From: VRUE01 sp036379955
GTDB taxonomy: Bacteria > Actinomycetota > Thermoleophilia > Solirubrobacterales > 70-9
Length of the DNA: 64,000 bases
Direction: 5' to 3'
Assembly: GCA_036379955.1 (NCBI GenBank)
Contig: DASVFR010000011.1
Span: 21,219-85,218 of the forward strand
How positions within the stretch are numbered: the stretch's first letter is position 1; each line of letters begins with the position of its first letter. The position numbers and the translations under genes are program-made. Positions 1 to 7,377 of the stretch are shown here, in pieces. Below the pieces are notes generated by a model. The model was not told the origin of the DNA. It did no database searches and saw only the letters and a list, made by a program, of their open reading frames with translations.

Positions 1-135
1 TTTTTCTGCTTCTCGGCATGATGAAACCTCCCTTCGTTTGTTGCCTTTGAAGGTCACGTTCTTGGGGATGAGGGCATAAGTCTCAGGTGCCAACGCGAAC
101 CTTCCATTGTCTCGCGGCTTCAGTTGGCGGGTCAA
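1..135 (-). CDS. Hypothetical protein, truncated by window edge
   Basis: A leftward frame runs off the left edge of the window. Its translation reads like a real protein (it contains RDNGRFALAPETYALIPK) and sits in the same frame as the preceding gene after that gene's stop. The start is uncertain: I placed it at a TTG at 135. A different frame offers an ATG at 19 behind a good GGGAGG ribosome site, so the true next gene could begin there and this frame could be decayed. No family recognised. It would be the seventh member of the micro-operon that starts at 1630. Confidence 0.35.
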   Translation of the reverse strand, partial: MTRQLKPRDNGRFALAPETYALIPKNVTFKGNKRREVSSCREAEK

Positions 136-168
136 GACGTGGAATTGACAATTGTTTTGTGATTGCCA

Positions 169-351
169 TCACCACCGCCGGGTGTGGACAAAGACCAGCC
201 GCACAGCAATGACGGCAATAGCCAGGACGATGACCAGCGGCAACAACGCCCGAGACAGCTCAATGAGCAGCGGTGCAACTGCCGCCAGCAGCACCACGGC
301 GATGAGGCCGGTGGTGAGCAGACCGCCGGGCGTTTTGCCGGGGGAGGTCAC
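169..351 (-). CDS. Small membrane protein (60 aa), micro-operon gene 6
   Basis: Sixty residues, starting at a GTG that overlaps the upstream stop as GTGA, so translation is probably coupled. The N-terminus carries TSPGKTPGG, echoing a GKTPG segment encoded just before the start of the neighbouring gene at 348-590. Residues about 10-28 and 33-52 are strongly hydrophobic, giving one or two membrane helices; the tail is basic (HTRRW). No family recognised. It is the last clearly defined gene of a six-gene leftward operon. Confidence 0.6.
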   Translation of the reverse strand: MTSPGKTPGGLLTTGLIAVVLLAAVAPLLIELSRALLPLVIVLAIAVIAVRLVFVHTRRW

Positions 352-590
352 TGCTCCTCGTCCTCCAGCGCCTTCCTGATGTTCCGCCTGAGGGCCGCGC
401 CTGCCCGGCGCTGCTCACTTCTTGCCCAGGCAACGTCAAGGTTTCTGCGGATGCGGTGTAGCTCCACCGCTGCCTTCATTTCCTGCTCGGGGTCGACGGG
501 AGAAGACATGTTTGGCTCGCCGGATCGGCTGGCCAGGTAGCCGACCAGAAAGGTGACGATCAGGAGAAGAACGATCACCAGGAGGATCAC
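348..590 (-). CDS. Small membrane protein (80 aa), micro-operon gene 5
   Basis: The frame is open further upstream (to 686), but the GTG at 590 overlaps the preceding stop as GTGA, matching the other junctions in this operon; I chose it as the start. The protein begins directly with a hydrophobic helix (residues about 1-19, ILLVIVLLLIVTFLVGYL), followed by a soluble, charged C-terminus with many Arg/Glu (residues 45-80), probably helical and cytoplasmic. No known family recognised. A small membrane-anchored partner protein is an inference from its composition only. Confidence 0.6.
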   Translation of the reverse strand: MILLVIVLLLIVTFLVGYLASRSGEPNMSSPVDPEQEMKAAVELHRIRRNLDVAWARSEQRRAGAALRRNIRKALEDEEQ

Positions 591-862
591 TGCCACCACC
601 CCCGGCGTCTTGCCACCCGATGTATTAGGTGCAGCTTGTCCGCCACGATGCCGGCGGCCTCGGGGCGGCCTTGTTCGCTCGCCCAAGACGCTGCGGCTGC
701 CTCAATGTCGCCATTGAGTGCCGAGTCAGGTGCAGCCGAAAAGGGTGGTGTTTTCCGCTGCCGGGAACGGCGCAGCATCCGGCGGGCCGTCAATCCCCCG
801 CTCAGTGCTCCGGCCAACGTGGCGAGAACCAGAAGCAGAGCGATCTGGAGCATGGGCATCAC
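587..862 (-). CDS. Small membrane-anchored protein (91 aa), micro-operon gene 4
   Basis: Starts at a GTG overlapping the upstream stop (GTGA); the next codon is ATG at 859, an alternative start. Residues about 4-24 form one hydrophobic helix (LQIALLLVLATLAGALSGGL), followed by a strongly basic stretch (TARRMLRRSRQRK) that would hold the soluble part in the cytoplasm. The C-terminal half is unremarkable and ends RRGWWQ. No domain recognised. Coupled by overlap on both sides to its neighbours in the leftward operon. Confidence 0.6.
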   Translation of the reverse strand: MMPMLQIALLLVLATLAGALSGGLTARRMLRRSRQRKTPPFSAAPDSALNGDIEAAAASWASEQGRPEAAGIVADKLHLIHRVARRRGWWQ

Positions 863-1179
863 CCTCCGAAGCGGCGGGCGATTCTCGCCCCGTCGAGTTT
901 GCTCTGCAAGCTCACCAGCCGGGACACCAACTCGGCCCTGGCAGTAGAACCGGCTGCCAACCCAAGCCCGTAGTCCAAGGTGTCCAGCTCCTCGTTGATG
1001 GCCGTTTTGACGACATCTGCCAGAGCTTCGGCGTCAATCCTCTCCACCTCGGACAGGAAGCGGGCCTGAAGGTGGTGTTCATAGACCGCCAGCTCGGTTT
1101 TCTCCCGGGCCTGAGCAGCCCTGGCGAGCTGGCGGGAGTTGCCAGGCCGTCCGGCGAAGCGGTCGGGCAGATTGCTCAT
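859..1179 (-). CDS. Hypothetical soluble protein (106 aa), micro-operon gene 3
   Basis: Starts at an ATG overlapping the upstream stop (ATGA). The sequence is rich in Ala, Glu, Leu and Arg with no hydrophobic segment; residues about 15-75 look continuously helical (AQAREKTELAVYEHHLQARF and following). No family recognised. Its position between a proline-rich soluble protein and three small membrane proteins suggests a common assembly, but that is inference from gene order alone. Confidence 0.6.
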   Translation of the reverse strand: MSNLPDRFAGRPGNSRQLARAAQAREKTELAVYEHHLQARFLSEVERIDAEALADVVKTAINEELDTLDYGLGLAAGSTARAELVSRLVSLQSKLDGARIARRFGG

Positions 1180-1490
1180 GGCGTGGCTCCTTTCTGGGCC
1201 TGAACGAAGACGGGGGCAGAAACGGAAGCCGGTGGCAAGGCCGGAGCCGGACGGGTTGGCGGCGAGGTCGGGGGCGCTTGCTCTGGACGGTCAGTGTTCG
1301 CCCGCTGACGCTGGCGGTTCATGTCGGCCCAGACCAACTCGGCCATCGTGCGGGTCTTGCGGCGCTCCATGAGGATGGCTCGCCTTAGGGGCTCGTCGGA
1401 GCCGTAGTCCAGACGCTGGGCGTGGAGGGGGCAGTCTTCGGGATGAGGTGGTGGCGGTGAGCAGATTTGGGGTGGGTCACGATGCCTCAT
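1176..1490 (-). CDS. Hypothetical protein with Pro-rich tail (104 aa), micro-operon gene 2
   Basis: I chose the ATG at 1490 because it overlaps the upstream stop codon (ATGA), like the other junctions here; the frame is open for 17 more codons. The N-terminal half has a short Cys/His patch (HPEDCPLHAQ) and a basic helical stretch (LRRAILMERRKTRTMAELVW). Residues about 70-104 are Pro/Ala/Thr-rich and likely disordered. No family recognised. Confidence 0.6.
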   Translation of the reverse strand: MRHRDPPQICSPPPPHPEDCPLHAQRLDYGSDEPLRRAILMERRKTRTMAELVWADMNRQRQRANTDRPEQAPPTSPPTRPAPALPPASVSAPVFVQAQKGATP

Positions 1491-1630
1491 CGCTCCCCCT
1501 CGGTGTCTTCGATGAACGACGCCCAAAACTCGAAGCCCCAACGGGGCTCTTCAACGTACGGGAGCCAATGGGGAGTATCCAGCTCCGACGACGGGGACTG
1601 GTCGGGGACTGGGGATGTCGCTTTGCTCAT
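1487..1630 (-). CDS. 47-residue acidic protein, first gene of the micro-operon
   Basis: A 47-codon gene starting at ATG 1630, preceded by a clear ribosome site (GGAGGCAAC just before the ATG), the best in this operon. Its stop overlaps the next start as ATGA. The product is acidic and unusually rich in Trp (HWLPYVEEPRWGFEFWASF). No family recognised. Being first, small and acidic it could be a regulatory or antitoxin-like partner, but nothing in the sequence proves this. Confidence 0.6.
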   Translation of the reverse strand: MSKATSPVPDQSPSSELDTPHWLPYVEEPRWGFEFWASFIEDTEGER

Positions 1631-1640
1631 GTTGCCTCCA

Positions 1641-1660
1641 ATTCCTGGGAATCCATTCCC
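1641..1660. promoter_or_regulatory. Palindromic operator-like site
   Basis: Alternating ATTCC / GGAAT half-sites make two overlapping palindromes: ATTCCTGGGAAT at 1641-1652 and the perfect 14-mer GGGAATCCATTCCC at 1647-1660. They sit 11 bases upstream of the first micro-operon gene, in the divergent intergenic region shared with the regulator at 1757. This is where a dimeric repressor would block the leftward promoter; the protein is not known. Confidence 0.45.
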
Positions 1661-1702
1661 TATCTAGGCTGAACATGAGTTCTCGAACGACACGCTAGAG
1701 AT

Positions 1703-1740
1703 TCCTTGAAGTTTCCTAGAATGACGCCGCATCCTTGAAG
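1703..1740 (+). promoter_or_regulatory. Direct repeat upstream of the BTAD regulator
   Basis: TCCTTGAAG occurs at 1703-1711 and again at 1732-1740, 29 bases apart, just before the regulator start at 1757. SARP/BTAD-type activators are known to bind short direct repeats, so autoregulation is plausible, though the spacing is longer than the usual one or two helix turns. Confidence 0.3.
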
Positions 1741-1756
1741 AAACCTCAATTCTGAT

Positions 1757-3133
1757 ATGCGCCTAAACATCCTTGGAGCCTTGAGTCTCACGACTGAGAA
1801 TCGGCCATCGGCTGAACTTTCGTGCTCATCACGAGCGGCGCTTCTTCTCGCATCATTGGCGCTCTCCGAGACCCCGCAGACGCGCTCTGTTCTACTTGAA
1901 CGGTTGTGGCCAGAAGACAACGGGCGCGTTCCGAGGTCTAGGTCTGATCGAAATCTTGACGGATATGCCACCGAGGCGCGCAAATTGCTCGGTGATCTAG
2001 GCAAAGCCCTGCACGCAGATAAGGGCGCCCATACCCTGACCCTCTATCGCCCAACTGCCACTCATGCCCCAGCGACCATCCCGACCGATATCTATGAATT
2101 TCAGCAGCTCGTAGATTCAGATAACGAAACTAACGCCGAGGCTGCCCTGGCGCTAGTGCGTGGTCCGATTCTAGCGTCCCTAGATAGTCACACGTTCCCC
2201 TGGCTTGCAGAAATACGCCAAAAATTTGCCAAGGATTGTTCCCACGCTCTCCGAAAAGCGTATTCCTGGACATCATCTAGGGCCGAACTATTTGTCACAA
2301 CCTTTATGAGGAATCCTTCAGGGTCACTACTAGACGCAGCTCTTACGACAATTGATGCAGATAGTGAGGAGCCATCAAGCCCAACCGACCTATCGCTAAC
2401 TGCCTATTACCGAGATAACTCTCCTAATCTTCATGCCTTGAAGAAGCTAGTTATTCCGAGCGCACCGCCATTTTACGATGCCGATATAACCATCATGCTC
2501 AAAGATGGTCGGTCGTCGGAGCGATACGAACTAACGTATGGCCTAGAGATCACTGCTTCGCTCGACTCTTTTATTCTCGCCTTCACTACGCGCGCGAGCG
2601 TTACCGATCTACTTTTGGCAGAGTGTCCGGATATCTCGGACAGCTTTACCTGTTCAACTGCCAAAGGCCGTCGCTCTCTCCTAAAATCTCTGTCGGCTCC
2701 CGCTAAGTCACCGATTACGGTTCAATGCTTGCAAAGCGACGCACGCGGCGTTACTCGACGCAGCCCTATTCAGCTAGTAGAACTAAACGAGGCTGAGCGC
2801 TTAGTACTACTTAAGCAGCTAGACGCGCAGGCTCTCAATGATGTTGTGCTTGTGCGTGGTCGTATGCCCGGCACTCGCGGGTCCGAGCGACGAATTTCCT
2901 ATCGTGTTTGTGATTCAGCAATGAGCGTTAAGGAGCACTACGCTTTTTGGGTCGCAGACCGACCGACATTCGTCAGGCGTATTCACGTGGATGCAACTAA
3001 CTTTGCACCCAATGTGCACATCCATCCGATGCTCGGCAATATCTCTCACGAGTGGGAGTGGGAGAGTGCTCAATGCGACACGCTAGTCAACAATTGGGTC
3101 GTCAAGAATCAAGGTATATTTCTTAGCTGGTAA
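1757..3133 (+). CDS. BTAD/SARP-like transcriptional regulator with novel C-terminal domain
   Basis: The 458-residue protein opens like a SARP-type regulator: residues 1-95 resemble an OmpR-type winged helix (RLNILGALSLTT, then the ERLWPED region where the family has a DALWG-like motif), and about 105-170 resemble a bacterial transcriptional activation domain. Residues 170-458 are long, match no family I recognise and contain no visible ATPase motifs, so this may be an effector or sensor domain. The DNA is clearly richer in A/T than the surroundings, a sign of transfer. It converges on the peptidase gene and overlaps its end by 11 bases. It is the likely regulator of the peptide/ATP-grasp mini-operon. 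Confidence 0.7.
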   Translation: MRLNILGALSLTTENRPSAELSCSSRAALLLASLALSETPQTRSVLLERLWPEDNGRVPRSRSDRNLDGYATEARKLLGDLGKALHADKGAHTLTLYRPTATHAPATIPTDIYEFQQLVDSDNETNAEAALALVRGPILASLDSHTFPWLAEIRQKFAKDCSHALRKAYSWTSSRAELFVTTFMRNPSGSLLDAALTTIDADSEEPSSPTDLSLTAYYRDNSPNLHALKKLVIPSAPPFYDADITIMLKDGRSSERYELTYGLEITASLDSFILAFTTRASVTDLLLAECPDISDSFTCSTAKGRRSLLKSLSAPAKSPITVQCLQSDARGVTRRSPIQLVELNEAERLVLLKQLDAQALNDVVLVRGRMPGTRGSERRISYRVCDSAMSVKEHYAFWVADRPTFVRRIHVDATNFAPNVHIHPMLGNISHEWEWESAQCDTLVNNWVVKNQGIFLSW

Positions 3134-3770
3134 TGCTTACACTTACAAAGTTAGCCATCCGCGGACTTGGACTGTGCCATGCTCTAAGGAACGCGTCCTT
3201 GTCAACCGCCATGTGCTCGTGGCTGGGTGGTCCCGGGTCCTCAAGAATGAGCTCGCCCGTAGTATCATCCCGATGTATTAGTACGACGTGTCCAGCGTAA
3301 CCGTCCCTTTCTCCCAACGCTCGGGCGTTCACGTTTGCCAGTACTGCACTAGTGTTGCTTAGCGCATTGTGTAGATCGCTGAAGGTTGGAGTTCTAGTTG
3401 CAAAAGTAATCAAGGAGTGTTCTAGACAAGCTTTAACCAACGGGATTTGCCCCGCTACGTCAGAGACTTCAAAGACTCTTGCAACTACATCAGCGTCTTG
3501 GGTTTGCCTCAACAACTCTTCCCTAGGATTCGCGATAAACCCCTCTGGGTCGAAGTTATCCACCGACAGAACGGTGAGATTGCGGTCGGCGGCAGCGAGC
3601 ATCCACTGGAACTGCCATACCTCTTCGCCCGGTACGAAGCCGCATATCTCCTCCAATTCGGATTCAGAGAACGACACGCCGGTTAGACCTTCAAATAGCA
3701 TCCCAACAGAAAAAGGAACGCAGTGAAGCTCGTCGGGATGATTCGGCCGAAATTTAAATGGATGGCGCAT
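3123..3770 (-). CDS. Peptidase C39-like (papain-fold) cysteine protease
   Basis: A 215-residue soluble protein with the order of a C39-like cysteine peptidase: Cys17 in ELHCVPFSVGMLFEGLTG at the start of a helix, His161 in GYAGHVVLIH, and Asp178 in ILEDPGPP. No transporter domain or signal peptide is attached, unlike the C39 peptidases of bacteriocin exporters. The ATG at 3770 has a good AAGGAG site and overlaps the end of the ATP-grasp gene by 17 bases, so the two are co-translated. Context makes it the candidate protease that trims or releases the small Gly-Gly peptide encoded at 4752. A/T-rich like its neighbours. Confidence 0.75.
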   Translation of the reverse strand: MRHPFKFRPNHPDELHCVPFSVGMLFEGLTGVSFSESELEEICGFVPGEEVWQFQWMLAAADRNLTVLSVDNFDPEGFIANPREELLRQTQDADVVARVFEVSDVAGQIPLVKACLEHSLITFATRTPTFSDLHNALSNTSAVLANVNARALGERDGYAGHVVLIHRDDTTGELILEDPGPPSHEHMAVDKDAFLRAWHSPSPRMANFVSVSITS

Positions 3771-4755
3771 TTAGCTCCTTAAGTATTCCCTCTACGCAAC
3801 AGGTTACAAGCGTAGTACGGTCATCGTCAAGACTACCAATGGTGCCACTAGGTGTAACGTCAATAAGCCAGTACTTTTCATTTGAGTCTATAAGAATGTC
3901 TGCTGTGAAAATGGCCAAATTGGTCAGCTTGGCGAAAGCCCTGAGCTTTGCTTCCACATGAGTTGGTATGCTACTGCGAAAGCACCGAACACTTGAGTCA
4001 TAACGGATATCTATGGGTCCCGCTTTCGTGTCTCGTAATAGCGAGACAACGCCCATAAGGCCAAAGCTATATACGACGCGCAGCTCCTGTTTCACTTGAA
4101 TTACGGTCTGCGTCAGATGTGGACAAGGACTTCTAGCACTTAGGAGCGAGCCACGAGCCGAAGAAGTTAGGTTCGTAGTCGGGAAATAAGCACCGTCATG
4201 AACATGCTCATTATGGGCTATGGGCTTTGCAACTACATTAGCTGGCAATTGGTAGTACCTAGTCGCAACAGCAGTATCAGGAACGTCGAGCCCGCACTCA
4301 GCGGCTAGTCGGTACAGAATCAAACGATCCTGTACCACATTCGGGGCATTTGCCCATAGTGTTTTAGGGGAAAGTCGTCGCCAGAGCCAAAACGTATAAT
4401 CGAGAGCTGCGACCCACTCTCGCTGACCAAAATTTCCAGGATCGCCGTCAAGGATGAGTTTGATAACAGGCTTAGGAGGGGAAAGCCGCCAGCGTCGATG
4501 TATGACGACCCCTGCCGCGCATATATCGTGATTGCTTATCGTGATGCCATTGGAGCAAAGAGTAGCTTCGCTCTGCGTGGCATGTATTTCGTACTCATTG
4601 GCAGAAAGTCCCAACTGGAGCCACTTCACATCTAAGCCGGCCTCGGTTAGTCGAGCACATATGCCGATAAAATCAGGATCGTCCTGATCTGCGAAAACAA
4701 CTACGGGCCGGTAGGTCCACCGGCCCGTAGTTGCATCCGTCTGAGCTAGCGTCAA
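3754..4755 (-). CDS. ATP-grasp ligase, RimK/graspetide-ligase-like
   Basis: The 333 residues fit the ATP-grasp fold of the RimK/MvdD-type ligases: an N-terminal alpha/beta domain (VVVFADQDDPDFIGICARL), a middle DRLILYRLAAECGLDVPDT stretch, a Lys in NVVAKPIAHNE, then VKQELRVVYSFG and a metal-binding end at YWLIDVTPSGTIGSL, where relatives usually have E-x-NP-G. These enzymes form amide or ester bonds by acyl-phosphate activation. The start is a TTG overlapping the stop of the 27-residue peptide gene (TTGA), so peptide and ligase are coupled. The peptide is the obvious substrate. I cannot tell whether the product is a side-chain ring, a tailed peptide or a conjugate. Confidence 0.75.
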   Translation of the reverse strand: MTLAQTDATTGRWTYRPVVVFADQDDPDFIGICARLTEAGLDVKWLQLGLSANEYEIHATQSEATLCSNGITISNHDICAAGVVIHRRWRLSPPKPVIKLILDGDPGNFGQREWVAALDYTFWLWRRLSPKTLWANAPNVVQDRLILYRLAAECGLDVPDTAVATRYYQLPANVVAKPIAHNEHVHDGAYFPTTNLTSSARGSLLSARSPCPHLTQTVIQVKQELRVVYSFGLMGVVSLLRDTKAGPIDIRYDSSVRCFRSSIPTHVEAKLRAFAKLTNLAIFTADILIDSNEKYWLIDVTPSGTIGSLDDDRTTLVTCCVEGILKELNAPSI

Positions 4756-4835
4756 CCGCCGGGCAGGGTCTTGGGGCCATCGCCCTTGCCCAACTTAGCT
4801 TTTGTCGTTGCAGCCAACATAAATATAGGTTGCAT
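4752..4835 (-). CDS. 27-residue peptide with C-terminal Gly-Gly, candidate RiPP precursor
   Basis: A short gene from ATG 4835 to TGA 4752, preceded by a well-spaced GAAGGAG ribosome site. The peptide begins MQPIFMLAATTK, continues AKLGK and ends GDGPKTLPGG. Its stop overlaps the start of the ATP-grasp gene. It offers Thr10, Thr11, Thr23, four Lys and a single acidic residue, Asp19, the kind of side chains joined in graspetides, although most known cores carry more acidic residues. The terminal Gly-Gly is striking beside a C39-like protease and an ATP-using ligase. Met6 is an alternative start. Confidence 0.65.
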   Translation of the reverse strand: MQPIFMLAATTKAKLGKGDGPKTLPGG

Positions 4836-5038
4836 CCCCGCTCCTTCAATTGCTTGACAGGGAGGAACTATACCAGAACGTACCAAAAGGCGTACTGACT
4901 ACTAAGCCCGCCAACGCTTGACTGGCAGGCGGCAGCCGCTCGCGTGGATGGAAAAGATGTGAACCCAAGTCCGGCAGTTCTCTCGGCACTAGCGGACGAC
5001 AAAGTGACAAACCTGTCCGGCACGTTCATTTCCCGATC

Positions 5039-6322
5039 TCACAGCTCGCTCAAGAACCCTTCCGCACTGCTGCAAACGGCGTAGCCGTTGATGAAGTAAG
5101 TCGCTTCGCCGCCAGTGGTGCTCACGTCAACCGACCAAGACTGTCCTGGCACCAGTTCAGCATTGAGTTCGCTGATCGAATCAGTCGGCACTGAGACGCT
5201 GACCGGATCACGGCTCTCCTGAACCAGCTTCACGGTGGCAGTATAGGTTTTGTAGCTTTTCCCAGCCACAAAAGCAATACGCACGAAATTGCAGTGGTTG
5301 TGCTCGACCGTGAAGGCCGGATTGCCATTGGAGTCGTAGTAGTAGGCGACGTAGGGGAAAGTGGCAGTTGGGGTCGCATATGAATGGCTTTCACTGGCAT
5401 TGAACAACGTCGTAAACGGCACCTGGCCAAAGACCCCAATACCGCTGACCTGTTTGGTCAGCACTCGCCCCCGCCCAACCAGATCGGCAATCCGCAACCG
5501 GTAGCGGCCCAGTGGCAAGCCCGGCAGTTCAGCCGAGCCACTGCGACCACGAAGTCTCATCACCGACTGCCAGCTATGGGCAGTGCCCACCTGGCGCTGG
5601 ACAACCAGCCGGTGCTTCCTGCCGAGGCTGCCACTGGCGCTCCATGAGAAAGCAATCGGCTGACCTTCGCTCACCGATTGAGGCAGCGTCCATGACACAC
5701 GCGACGAGCGAGCCCGGGCCGCAAATGCCCGTGATCTGCGAGCGCTCCTGTGGCCTCGAATCGGAATCGGCGCCAATTCAGTCTTGCTGCCCAGCACCTG
5801 CTTGCTCGCCAGATCCTTGACTTCGTTGACCATGGTTCCTCTGAACCTCTGGCCTGGGTGCCAGTAGTACCAGTCGGGGTAGGATTCGTTGACCGGAGCC
5901 TCAGTGGCCTTGGTCGGCAGCCCCTTGTTGCTGGGCAGAGTGACCGTCCACGGGTAGCCAGTGCTCAACTTGCGCCACTTGTTGTGGGCCACCTCCTTTT
6001 CCAGGCGCAGATGCCCAACCCGAATAAAGCCCCCATCGCATTCTTCGCGCACGTCGGGGTACCTGACCTTCAGCACCACTTGCTGGACATGGCCAAAGTC
6101 ACGCGGCCCCTTTTCATAGGGGCGTTTCCCGGCATGAGCCACATAGGCTTTCCTGACAGTCGGCATTACCAGCCCTGCCTGAAGGCATTCCTGTTCGAGG
6201 CTGGCCTGTGGTGCCGCCAGCGCCGGGCTAGTTGCCACGGCTGACGGAGCAAAGCAAAGCAACCCCACGACCACCAGCGCTGCCAAGCCAAGCTTCCAGC
6301 TCACGTCCTTGCTCCCTGCCAT
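5039..6322 (-). CDS. Exported protein of unknown function
   Basis: About 427 residues. I chose the ATG at 6322, with GGGAGG ten bases upstream; an in-frame ATG at 6343 is also possible. The N-terminus is a typical signal peptide (KLGLAALVVVGLLCFAPSAVA, Ala-rich cleavage site). The mature part has no transmembrane segment and looks beta-rich, with a basic linker in the middle (RSARRSRAFAARARSSR) followed by SVSEGQPIAFSWSASG, which reads like an Ig-type fold. There are few cysteines. No family recognised; a surface or secreted protein is the safe statement. Confidence 0.7.
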   Translation of the reverse strand: MAGSKDVSWKLGLAALVVVGLLCFAPSAVATSPALAAPQASLEQECLQAGLVMPTVRKAYVAHAGKRPYEKGPRDFGHVQQVVLKVRYPDVREECDGGFIRVGHLRLEKEVAHNKWRKLSTGYPWTVTLPSNKGLPTKATEAPVNESYPDWYYWHPGQRFRGTMVNEVKDLASKQVLGSKTELAPIPIRGHRSARRSRAFAARARSSRVSWTLPQSVSEGQPIAFSWSASGSLGRKHRLVVQRQVGTAHSWQSVMRLRGRSGSAELPGLPLGRYRLRIADLVGRGRVLTKQVSGIGVFGQVPFTTLFNASESHSYATPTATFPYVAYYYDSNGNPAFTVEHNHCNFVRIAFVAGKSYKTYTATVKLVQESRDPVSVSVPTDSISELNAELVPGQSWSVDVSTTGGEATYFINGYAVCSSAEGFLSEL

Positions 6323-6481
6323 GCGCTCTCTGCCTCCCGCCATTGCCTCCTGCCTTTCTCTTTGCTCGAAGTAGGCCGCCTGGCCAGAGGCGTTCTGCTG
6401 ACGACCTCAGCCAGGCGGCGGCGGGGAATGCTACTCATAGGTCTGTAGACCGTCAAGTAGCAATCATGAACCCTTCTGTCT

Positions 6482-6697
6482 GTGGAAGGGCAGCTACAGC
6501 AGACAGTCGGCAAGAACCTGCGGGCCTACCGCGAAGCCAAAGGACTCAGCCAGGAGGCGTTCGCAGATGTGCTCGGGGTGCACCGCACCTACATGGGCGG
6601 CATGGAGAGAGGCGAGCGCAACCTGACGCTGAAGAGCGTCGAGAAAGTTGCAGCCAAAATCGGCATGGAGCCACTGGAGCTGCTGCACGGCGACTAG
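6482..6697 (+). CDS. XRE-family HTH regulator
   Basis: A 71-residue single-domain DNA-binding protein. KNLRAYREAKGLSQEAFADVLGVHRTYMGGMERGERNLTL is a classic Cro/CI helix-turn-helix (recognition helix around HRTYMGGMER), and the rest completes the five-helix bundle. The start is a GTG with no strong ribosome site. It stands alone between a leftward exported-protein gene and an intergenic region. Small free-standing XRE proteins of this kind often serve mobile elements or TA loci; no partner gene is visible. Confidence 0.8.
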   Translation: MEGQLQQTVGKNLRAYREAKGLSQEAFADVLGVHRTYMGGMERGERNLTLKSVEKVAAKIGMEPLELLHGD

Positions 6698-7377
6698 CTC
6701 TCGCCTCGCCTTTGTTTCTTTTTGTTCCGGTTTGACCCCTTTTGGTTCCTTTTGACCCTTTTTCAGTCCGAAGGGGCCACTAAATTTTTGCTCACCGCGT
6801 GGGAACCGCGCGGGATGACCAAACCCGATCAAACGGCAGACCCAAGCAGGACAGCAGCGGGCTACCCCGAAGCTCTGTTGCTCGCATCCGATAACTTCGG
6901 GGGGCGGAATATGACCGGCGCGTGGGGATTGTCTGGCCGGATCTCATCGGTGGTTCCAGCACCGAGGCCGTTCATAAATCAGGGGAGAACCTGATTCGGG
7001 CGACTTCCCGCCCCCAGCCTCCCTTATACAGGGTGCTTTGGAAGTCACGTTCTTGATTGCTGGGCTACGAAAATGGCCTTAGCAGAGACCTTGGTATTTC
7101 CAGGGGTTTTGGAGCGGGAGGGGCAGAACCGAGCCCGTTACTTTCTTGCAACAAGAACCAGAGGTTTCACATCGATGGCAGCCGAGTTGGCGCCAATAGC
7201 AATCTTTGGTTCGTATCAAGGGCCTTGCGAATTGAGTCTTAGACTTCTTCTGGACTTGGCTGTGCGGAGACGCTGCCGTGGGGCTTTGAGGCTTCTCCTG
7301 GCCGCCTAGCCGTTGCCGAAGCGCTGGGCATGCAGCTTCTGAATGTGCTCCCAAGTCCGCTCAAGTTCGAGCTTGGC
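6698..7377. other. Intergenic region, no gene recognised
   Basis: Short open frames exist but none has convincing composition, start site or family resemblance. At 6715-6765 the + strand carries a run of T-rich near-repeats (TTTGACCCCTTTTGG, then CCTTTTGACCCTTTTT), which may end transcription of the XRE gene. Confidence 0.5.

Noticed and set aside
169..171. UGA recoding (selenocysteine or read-through) joining the last micro-operon gene to the left-edge frame
   Set aside because: No SECIS-like hairpin seen next to the codon, and an independent start is possible.
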